Below are positions 57,892-64,000 of a stretch of 64,000 nt of DNA, in pieces (the stretch's first letter is position 1; each line of letters starts with the position of its first letter). The DNA comes from Actimicrobium sp035984655. Its GTDB lineage: Bacteria; Pseudomonadota; Gammaproteobacteria; Burkholderiales; Burkholderiaceae_D. The DNA is taken from positions 52,925 through 116,924 of the forward strand of contig NZ_JAXCHT010000012.1 in NCBI RefSeq assembly GCF_035984655.1, read 5' to 3'. Under the pieces are notes generated by a model that did not search any database, was not told the origin of the DNA, and saw only the letters and a list, made by a program, of their open reading frames with translations. The translations under genes and the position numbers were made by a program.

Positions 57892-60456
57892 ATGAACGAC
57901 GAAAATTCCTTCCCGGTGGACAGCTGGCTGCCGCATATGCGCGATGTCGGCAAATGCGAGCGCTCCCTGAGCGAGCTCGATCTGCGCTGGCGCATGATCG
58001 AGTCGTCGGCGCAGATGAATTGTCCGCTCGAAGCGCGCTCGATCCTGCCGATCATGGCCGCCACCCGCGGCCGTTTCAGCCAGCTCGAAGGCGAACTGGT
58101 AGTAAATCTGGTGCGCGAGAAAATGCGCAATGCGATGGCCGCACTGACCACCAAGGCGCAGTACGTGATTGACATCGTGGTGCGCAATTTGTACGAGCGC
58201 ACCGCCGACGTCGGCTTTCTGGCCACCGATGGCGACCTGTGCGGATTTGTCGCCGGCAGCCAGACCGACGCAGCGGCAATCCGCCAACGTCTGCGCGCCT
58301 ACCGCGAAAAATATACCGTCTACGACGACATCATCCTGCTCGATACCGAGGGCAGGGTGCTGCTGCGCATCGACGACAGCGCGACGCTGGACTGCAGCCG
58401 TGATGCGCTGGTCCGCCAAAGCCTCGCATCACAGCATTTTGTCGAAACCTTTCGCGCCACCGATCTGCTGCCGAACCGGCGCGCCGGACTGATCTATTCG
58501 CGTCGCATGCTGCATCCGCAGACCGGCGCCGTGATTGGCGTGCTGTGCTTGTCATTTGCGTTCGAGGAGGAAATGGGCCGGATCTTTGCCACCCACGGCG
58601 ACCCGCAACAGCACGCCAAAATGCTCCTGCTCGATGGCGACAATCGCGTCATTGCCAGCGCCGATCCGCTCTGGATTCCGCTCGGCGCGCAGGTGCCGGT
58701 GAATCGGTCCGGGCAGCCGGCACTGGTGATGTTCGCCGGTCGCCAGTATCTGGCGCGCACGGTGCCGTCGGCCGGCTATCAGGGCTATCCCGGCCCGACT
58801 GGCTGGCAGGGTCAGGTGATGATTCCGGTCGAGCTGGCATTCTCGGCCGCGCCAGCCAGCGTGCTGGCCAATCTTGACGCGGCGGTGGCGGACGGCTTGC
58901 TGTCGCATGCCCGGACCTTCTGTCCGCCCTTGTTTGCCATCATGAAGGAGGCCGAAGCGACGGCGGAGACCATCCGGCGCGTGGTCTGGAACGGGCAGGT
59001 GGCGACCGCCGGCCAAGGCGGCGACGGCACGCGCCTGAAATCCATTCTGGAACAGATCAGCGACACCGGCACGCGCAGCAATACGCTGTTCGCCCAGGCC
59101 ATCGGCGGGCTGTTCGAAACCGTGCTGGCATCACGCCTGTCGGACAGCGGATTCGTCGCGCACTTGCTGGTCGATCTGCTCGACCGCAATCTGTACGAGC
59201 GCGCCAACGACTGTCGCTGGTGGGCCTTGTCGCCGGAATTGCGCAGTCTGATGGCGCGCCCGGAACCGACCGGTGCGGCGCGCATGGCGCACATCCTTCG
59301 CGCCATCAACGACCTCTATACGGTGTATGCCTGCCTGTTCGTGTATGACCGCAATGGCTGCATCATCGCCACCTCGCGCGAGGCGGCCGGCGCAGCGGGC
59401 TATCCGGCCGTGACCGACGAGACCTTGCAGCGGGTGCTGGCGCTGGGTTCCGGGCAGGCGTATTACGTCACACCGTTTGCGCCATCGGCCATGGTTGACG
59501 GGCAATCGACCTATGTGTATCACGCCGCCATCCGCGACCCGGCCAACGACGCCAGCATCGTCGGCGGGATCGGGATTGTGTTCGATGCGTCGGCAGAATT
59601 CCTCGCCATGCTGCGCAGCGGCAGCGCCGCCGGTCAGAACGTGCAGGCCTACTTTGTCGATCGCAGCGGAGCAATTCTCGCGAGCACCGATGCCAGTTGC
59701 AAGATCGGCTCCCGACTCGAGATGGCGCCGTCGATGCACAAGCTGGCCGCTGGCAGCAGCGCGTCGCAGGTGTGCATCCAGAACGGGCAGTACGCGATCA
59801 TGGGTTGCACTGCCTCGCATGGCTACCGCGAATTCAAGGTGTCCGACGGCTATCGTGACGACATTCTGGCGGTCGTGGTGGAGTCGTTCGGGCCGGTGCG
59901 CGAGGGCGTTGTGCGCGCGCCGTCCACCGAACTTGGGCGGCAAATCGACGTGCGCAACCCGCATGACTTCGCGACCTTCTTCGTCGATGGCGCACTGTTT
60001 GCGCTGCCCGCCGACGCGGTCTGCGAAGCACTGCCGGCCGCGCACATGTCGCGCGCATCGCTCGGTGCAGGCGCCGCCTGCGTCGGGGTCCTGCCGCTCG
60101 AATCCGGCGGCGCGCAAACCATGACCTGGGTGTTTGATGCAGCGGTCCTGCTGGCGGGCGAGAAAACCGCGCTGGATGCCGCCAGCCAGATCATCGTGAT
60201 CCGGCAGGGCGATCGGCGGCTGGGCCTGCTGGTGAACAAACTGCACGCGGTGGTGTGCGTCGATGCGGCCGATCTGGTGGCCACGCCGCTGATCGACCAC
60301 AGCGCGGCCTCGCTGGTGCGGCAAGTCATCAAGGCCAATGCCGGCGAGTTGCTCATTCAGGTGCTCGATACACCCTGCCTGTTCGAGCAGGTCATGGGGC
60401 GGACAGAACCCGCGCCGTTGCTGCGCATTGTGCCGCCAGTGCAGTCGGCGGCCTGA
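57892..60456 (+). CDS. Soluble double-Cache protein with C-terminal CheW domain
   Basis: 854 aa without signal peptide or membrane helix. Two Cache-like sensor modules (about 85-330 and 440-645) each begin with the motif NLYERxxDxxxLA (NLYERTADVGFLA and NLYERANDCRWWA). A CheW domain (about 670-840) follows, with FATFFVDGALFALPADAV and LGLLVNKLHAVV. Usually Cache domains are periplasmic; here they appear cytoplasmic and linked to a chemosensory coupling protein rather than a methyl-accepting domain. It could feed a cytoplasmic signal to a CheA array. No other che genes are present. Confidence 0.82.
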   Translation: MNDENSFPVDSWLPHMRDVGKCERSLSELDLRWRMIESSAQMNCPLEARSILPIMAATRGRFSQLEGELVVNLVREKMRNAMAALTTKAQYVIDIVVRNLYERTADVGFLATDGDLCGFVAGSQTDAAAIRQRLRAYREKYTVYDDIILLDTEGRVLLRIDDSATLDCSRDALVRQSLASQHFVETFRATDLLPNRRAGLIYSRRMLHPQTGAVIGVLCLSFAFEEEMGRIFATHGDPQQHAKMLLLDGDNRVIASADPLWIPLGAQVPVNRSGQPALVMFAGRQYLARTVPSAGYQGYPGPTGWQGQVMIPVELAFSAAPASVLANLDAAVADGLLSHARTFCPPLFAIMKEAEATAETIRRVVWNGQVATAGQGGDGTRLKSILEQISDTGTRSNTLFAQAIGGLFETVLASRLSDSGFVAHLLVDLLDRNLYERANDCRWWALSPELRSLMARPEPTGAARMAHILRAINDLYTVYACLFVYDRNGCIIATSREAAGAAGYPAVTDETLQRVLALGSGQAYYVTPFAPSAMVDGQSTYVYHAAIRDPANDASIVGGIGIVFDASAEFLAMLRSGSAAGQNVQAYFVDRSGAILASTDASCKIGSRLEMAPSMHKLAAGSSASQVCIQNGQYAIMGCTASHGYREFKVSDGYRDDILAVVVESFGPVREGVVRAPSTELGRQIDVRNPHDFATFFVDGALFALPADAVCEALPAAHMSRASLGAGAACVGVLPLESGGAQTMTWVFDAAVLLAGEKTALDAASQIIVIRQGDRRLGLLVNKLHAVVCVDAADLVATPLIDHSAASLVRQVIKANAGELLIQVLDTPCLFEQVMGRTEPAPLLRIVPPVQSAA

Positions 60457-60590
60457 CCGGAACGGCTGGAGCGGCCACGCCGCCGTACGTGCAATGGGCG
60501 GTGGCGGACTGCGCAACGCTGCATGCGGTTCGGACATGCATGGGGCACTCGCACTTCACAAAGTCGAGCCAAATCGAGCGCGCTTAAGGT

Positions 60591-60618
60591 GGAACCATGT
60601 CTTGCAACAGGACATTCA
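60591..60618 (+). promoter_or_regulatory. hrp-box-like promoter upstream of ankyrin effector candidate
   Basis: GGAACC-N15-ACATTCA ends 41 bases before the ATG. The -35-type GGAACC and spacing match the HrpL (ECF sigma) hrp box GGAACC-N15/16-CCACNNA, although the downstream half matches only partly (ACATTCA). The same form, GGAACC-N15-ACATTTA, precedes the downstream paralog, which supports a real shared promoter. Confidence 0.55.
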
Positions 60619-60621
60619 TGC

Positions 60622-60649
60622 GGAACCTGTCTTTTAATTTCGTCACTAC
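60622..60649 (+). promoter_or_regulatory. Second hrp-box-like sequence
   Basis: GGAACC-N15-TCACTAC, 9 bases before the ATG. The CAC core matches the hrp-box consensus better than the upstream copy, but it is very close to the start codon. It may be coincidental or an alternative promoter. Confidence 0.3.
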
Positions 60650-60658
60650 GAGTAAACC

Positions 60659-62722
60659 ATGTTCCCGCGCTTTCCTTCTTCGACTTCAGCCTCAAATTCA
60701 ACCTCGCAGTCAACGCCGGTTTCAATGTCAAGCCAGGCCATCGCCTCCGCCCCGATACAGGGATCAATGACGACCTCTTCTCGGACGCCGACGGAATTCG
60801 CGCGCGCAGCGGAAGGAAACTGGCGACTTCTGCTTGATCCGTCTCGCGCTGCGCCACAACAAGCGAATGTGGCGCAGGCAGACCTGAGTGAATTCACCCC
60901 TGACGAGGTCGGCTATTTAATGCGCGCATTGCGCGACAGTGCTGCCCAGACGCCTGTGACGACCAACGTGTTAACCCGCGCGTTGGAAGGAAGTCCTGCA
61001 TTCGCCGATGCTGCTGGAGCGTCGCCATTCGATCTGGAAGCTGCAGCCGAACATTTGTTCAGGTCAGATGAAGAATCCGACAGCGGGGACTGTCCTATGC
61101 CCGTCCATGACATCTCAGCGGCCAGCCAACCCGGCAGATTTGAGCCACCGTCATCGAAACGGCCGCGTGCCGACGAGCGGCCGTCCTCCGATGAATTAGC
61201 GCGCTTCCTGCTCACCGAGGAGCAGGTGCGCCCAGGTCAGGATGCAAGGTTGCCACGCGCCGAACCCAACGTTGGATCATCTCGAATTGCGACTTTTGCA
61301 GGTCAGCACAGCCACCGCTGCGGCCAACCACAGCAGGTGGCAACCCATGACATCTCAGCGGCCAGCCAACCCGGCAGATTTGAGCCAGCGTCATCGAAAC
61401 GGCCGCGTACCGGCGAGCCGCCGTCCTCCGACGTATTAGCGCGCTTCCTGCTCCCCGAGCAGCAGGTGCGCCCAGGTCAGGGTGCGGCAGAGTTATCAAG
61501 CGCAATTGCAGCGTATGCAGAGAGGGTAGCAAGGTCGCCACGCGCCGAACCCAACGTTGGGTCATCTCGATTTGCGACTTTTGCAGGTCAGCACAGCCAC
61601 CGCTCCGGCCAACCACCGCAGGTGTCCACACGTGAAACCCTCACGCAGATTGTCCAACTTCAGGAAATGTGGCGTGCAACGCCAGACACCAGTTCAGCCC
61701 GCGCGGATCAAGGTGCTGATCGCCCACCCGGTAGCAGTTTCGTACCGCCGCCGCGATGGGAATTTTCTCTACCAGACCGTGTCCGGCGCACCATGCCCAA
61801 GGTTGAGCGGGCTCGGGAGAATCTCTATAAACAGTTATGGCGCACATTGAAGGCCCGAAGAGTTCCGTTCAATGACGAGCACCTTCTATTGATGACGAAG
61901 GAACAGTTAACGGCCACGTTGGAGGCAATCCAGACGCTGACGGAGCGAGCCGGTTACCGTCGCGATCTTCCATACCAAATCGTGAGAGCGCTTCGGACCG
62001 ACGACAAGAACGAAAATTTTCAAAAGGACTTTGACGCCGCTTTTTGCCTGCTGGAACACCTGTACGGCATGCACCCGACGACTGCCCAAGTCGGGGAGCA
62101 TCAGCGGGCGGCATTCAGCACGGTGGTAAATGGAATTTGTGTTAACAGTCGCCTCACGCCTTTGCGAACCGCGATGAACCACACGTCGGAGCAAACGCAA
62201 CTTGCCGCCGTCACGATGTTACTCCGGCTGGGCGCGGACCCGGCACAGCGTTCGGTTGACGGCCTCAACGAAGTTCCACTGCAAAGTGCCATTCGCCTCG
62301 AGTATCCCGAAGTTGTCACGATTCTGCTGAATCATGTTGCGTCTGCCGGAGATTTGATGGCGCAAGCGAACATTCCCGCGGACGTTTTGAATGCCCCATT
62401 CCTGGGTGCAAGCTCGGCCGTATTCTGGGCCATCAACACGCCAGAGATTGGCCCGCGCGACGACGTCCTCCGGGCATTGGTCAATTCCGGCGCCTCGCTT
62501 GAATTGCGCGACCCAGTCTCGGGCGACACGCCGCTGCAGCACGCGGTGCGCAGCGGTTCTGTTGACATGGTGAGGCTGCTGTTGCAGCTTGGCGCGGATA
62601 CCAATTCCCGAACCCGGGGTTGCGTCGATATCATGACCCTGGCCAGCCAAAGCCCGAACCGCGAAGCAATTGAAGCGGCGCTGGGCGCGCATTTGCAGAC
62701 GCAGACGCAACCCGGTGTCTGA
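60659..62722 (+). CDS. Candidate secreted effector: Ser/Pro-rich, KRPR repeats, ankyrin repeats
   Basis: 687 aa, not recognised as a named family. N-terminal ~45 residues are Ser/Thr/Pro-rich with little charge, as in type III secretion signals. Residues ~150-325 hold two near-identical modules with the motif SSKRPR-x5-PSSD-xLARFLL. Residues ~370-470 are a conserved module (PFNDEHLLLMTKEQLTATLE) shared with the downstream paralog. Residues ~495-680 form ankyrin repeats (LLRLGADP, TPLQHAVRSGSVDMVRLLLQ). Bacterial ankyrin proteins with nuclear-signal-like KRPR motifs often act in host cells. A hrp-box-like element lies upstream. Secretion is inferred. Confidence 0.65.
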   Translation: MFPRFPSSTSASNSTSQSTPVSMSSQAIASAPIQGSMTTSSRTPTEFARAAEGNWRLLLDPSRAAPQQANVAQADLSEFTPDEVGYLMRALRDSAAQTPVTTNVLTRALEGSPAFADAAGASPFDLEAAAEHLFRSDEESDSGDCPMPVHDISAASQPGRFEPPSSKRPRADERPSSDELARFLLTEEQVRPGQDARLPRAEPNVGSSRIATFAGQHSHRCGQPQQVATHDISAASQPGRFEPASSKRPRTGEPPSSDVLARFLLPEQQVRPGQGAAELSSAIAAYAERVARSPRAEPNVGSSRFATFAGQHSHRSGQPPQVSTRETLTQIVQLQEMWRATPDTSSARADQGADRPPGSSFVPPPRWEFSLPDRVRRTMPKVERARENLYKQLWRTLKARRVPFNDEHLLLMTKEQLTATLEAIQTLTERAGYRRDLPYQIVRALRTDDKNENFQKDFDAAFCLLEHLYGMHPTTAQVGEHQRAAFSTVVNGICVNSRLTPLRTAMNHTSEQTQLAAVTMLLRLGADPAQRSVDGLNEVPLQSAIRLEYPEVVTILLNHVASAGDLMAQANIPADVLNAPFLGASSAVFWAINTPEIGPRDDVLRALVNSGASLELRDPVSGDTPLQHAVRSGSVDMVRLLLQLGADTNSRTRGCVDIMTLASQSPNREAIEAALGAHLQTQTQPGV
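61105..61344 (+). repeat. Internal tandem repeat, copy A
   Basis: 240-base unit encoding HDISAASQPGRF through GQPQQVAT. It is nearly identical in DNA to copy B starting directly at 61345, indicating a recent in-frame duplication. Confidence 0.85.
61345..61629 (+). repeat. Internal tandem repeat, copy B (with 45-base insert)
   Basis: 285-base unit matching copy A except for an extra segment of about 45 bases near 61484-61530 (encoding AAELSSAIAAYAERV) and scattered substitutions. It keeps the reading frame. Confidence 0.85.
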
Positions 62723-62838
62723 CCCTGCGCGCGCAGTGGGTGCATCCGGGGCGGCATTTCCTTGACCTCGGGGGATGCGTGCCGTACATGTCATGGACGC
62801 CTGTCCAGTCGTCCCAAACGCACCGGATCGGCAATCAG

Positions 62839-62866
62839 GGAACCATATTCCGGACCGGGACATTTA
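62839..62866 (+). promoter_or_regulatory. hrp-box-like promoter upstream of the second paralog
   Basis: GGAACC-N15-ACATTTA, 29 bases before ATG 62896. Nearly the same as the element upstream of the first paralog: identical GGAACCAT, identical spacing, ACATT plus one changed base. This parallel placement suggests both genes share an ECF-type sigma factor. Confidence 0.55.
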
Positions 62867-62895
62867 CCGTGTTGTCAGCTAACACAATGCCCCTT

Positions 62896-63849
62896 ATGCC
62901 CCCGCGCTTGAATCCCTCATTCCCGAAACCTGCGCTTGTCGCCCAAACATCAACACCAGGCCCACTGCCTTTCCCGCAACCATCGACGCAACCGCAACCC
63001 GAACAGCCATCGGGACCGATGCTTGCACAGCCGCACCTGGCGCATCTGGCTGGGCCAAGTCAGCGGCAACCTTTTTCAACACCGGAGCAGACGGCGATTG
63101 AGGAGGAATTTTCCCCGCATACGGTCGACTATTTAATGCGCGTATTGCACGACAGTCCTCGCGCTGGCTCATCCACCCACAGCACGGCGGCGCTGATCGC
63201 CCAATCGGCATCAAAACGCCCGCGTCCTGACGCGGCGCCGACTGAACAAGAACTAACCGATTTTTTACTGGCCGGGCCTGAGCCGGTTCTGCCCGATCGA
63301 TCGTCCATGAAACGACCGCGTCCTGACACGCCGCCGACGGCAGAGGAATTACCGGCCTTTTTACCGACCCGGCCTGAAGCCACGCCGCCAGGTCAAGGTC
63401 TATCGGCGTCATCAAGTGCGCTGTCCGGGTGGATGCATCGTCTCCACGGAAGCGTCCCGCATACGTTTCAGTCAGAGAATCCTGACATCGGCATGCCGCT
63501 TGCGCAGAGTCTGCAAGCGGCGCTTCCAGGGCTGGGCCCTCGGCCGGTTCCTGCTGTTTCCGCGGCGGCGTTGCGATCGGCTCGTGTTGCCGAAGCGGTG
63601 TCGCAGCCGAACCTTCGCCTGCCTGACCGTATCCCGCACGTTCAGCCGCGACCCGAACGAGGACGGGAAGAGCAGTTCGAGCAATTAAGACAAATGCACA
63701 CCACGCGACACATTCCGTTCAACGACCTCCGTTATTTGGCGATGTCGAATGAAATGCTCGCGACGACGCTGGAGGCAATGAAAACGCTGGAGAAGGTAGA
63801 CACTGGTTTCAAAGTTGATTTGGCACGCAAAGTGTTGAGAATCGCTTAA
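62896..63849 (+). pseudogene. Truncated paralog of the effector candidate
   Basis: 317 aa. ATG 62896 aligns with the first gene's start (MPPRLNPS versus MFPRFPSS). A Pro/Gln-rich N-terminus is followed by EFSPHTVDYLMRVLHDS, two KRPR units (ASKRPRPDAAPTEQELTDFLL and MKRPRPDTPPTAEELPAFL) and the shared core PFNDLRYLAMSNEMLATTLE. The match to the paralog ends at KVLRIA, immediately before an IS-like end at 63851, so the ankyrin C-terminus is missing. The short protein might still be made. It follows the first gene by 173 bases. Confidence 0.7.
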
Positions 63850-63850
63850 A

Positions 63851-64000
63851 ACTGACCCACTGTTTTCATCCAAAAATGACCCACCCTGTTTGCGCGTAGA
63901 TTACACCGCGTCTGTGGATAAGTCTTCTGGTCTGGTTCCTGGATCTCCTTTCTTCGTTGGTTTTTTGGTAGGTGGCTTGCGACTCGATTCGCTGTGCCGG
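63851..64000. mobile_element. Terminus of an IS21-type element (partial)
   Basis: The sequence right of the truncated gene starts with a multi-copy terminal motif: TGACCCAC at 63853-63860 and again at 63877-63884, a layout seen at ends of IS21-family elements. A minus-strand reading frame enters from the window edge. The element runs beyond the window; the family call is by pattern only. Confidence 0.5.
63901..64000 (-). CDS. C-terminus of a probable IS transposition protein (partial)
   Basis: 33 codons ending in TAA at 63901: a basic, Pro/Lys-rich tail (SSRKPPTKKPTKKGDPGT). Such tails are common at the C-terminus of IS21 IstB-type ATP-binding proteins, and the adjacent TGACCCAC repeats fit. 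Too short for a firm assignment. Confidence 0.4.
   Translation of the reverse strand, partial: RHSESSRKPPTKKPTKKGDPGTRPEDLSTDAV

Overview
The window is GC-rich, gene-dense DNA from a beta-proteobacterium, most likely Burkholderiales/Oxalobacteraceae (the Herbaspirillum-Massilia-Glaciimonas group). This placement is an inference. It rests on the gene families (DUF2863, DUF2239, DUF3455, ImuA-ImuB-DnaE2, isolated PEP-CTERM proteins, CopL-like/CopA/CopC/CopD) and on codon use, not on a marker gene. I see no rRNA, tRNA or CRISPR array.

Layout. 1-6446: a fructose/mannose locus. A fructokinase (cut by the left edge) is divergent from a Frc-type sugar ABC importer (binding protein, permease, ATPase), a ROK-family regulator and an AGE-family sugar isomerase that is frameshifted as given. 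The likely logic is import of fructose or mannose, isomerisation of mannose to fructose, then phosphorylation. 6450-8700: imuB and imuA behind a perfect LexA box. 8782-9440: a mazEF-type toxin-antitoxin pair. 9609-13994: an exonuclease/GIY-YIG fusion, three DUF envelope proteins and a glutathione transferase. 14096-17564: an MdlA/MdlB heterodimeric ABC exporter. 17590-22102: a copper-resistance operon (CopL-like, TolC-like, multicopper oxidase, CopC, CopD). 22218-28835: a SASS-type transporter, a DUF1800/DUF1501 export pair with a strong terminator, a PEP-CTERM protein and lldD. 28841-33916: two cyclic-di-GMP proteins. 34031-39806: an AI-2E permease, a MATE pump, a DTW-domain tRNA enzyme, DUF2863, a REPIN-like palindrome, a HAD protein, ChaC and a PhnA-like protein. 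40081-42430: a fatty-acid hydroxylase cut by an ISAzo13-type insertion sequence. 42672-46655: a PEP-CTERM protein and dnaE2 behind a second LexA box, so the SOS mutasome is split across 35 kb. 46729-48258: a three-gene operon (DUF2239, GIY-YIG, MarR-like) behind a duplicated ACCCGGGT site. 48295-53628: a HAF-repeat lipoprotein, an ABM/cytochrome P450 pair with a divergent ArsR regulator, and small enzymes. 53772-60456: a CHASE-PAS-GGDEF-EAL protein, an aldo/keto reductase and a soluble double-Cache/CheW protein.

The right end (60591-64000) is the most unusual part. Two tandem paralogous genes encode low-complexity, effector-like proteins with repeated KRPR motifs; the first also has C-terminal ankyrin repeats. 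Each is preceded by a GGAACC-N15-ACATT(C/T)A element that resembles the hrp box of HrpL-controlled type III secretion genes. The first contains a recent internal duplication. The second is cut short at its conserved core by what looks like the end of an IS21-type element. I propose these as candidate secreted, host-directed proteins; this is inference and no secretion genes lie in the window.

Most long antisense reading frames here are GC-bias shadows and are left out.
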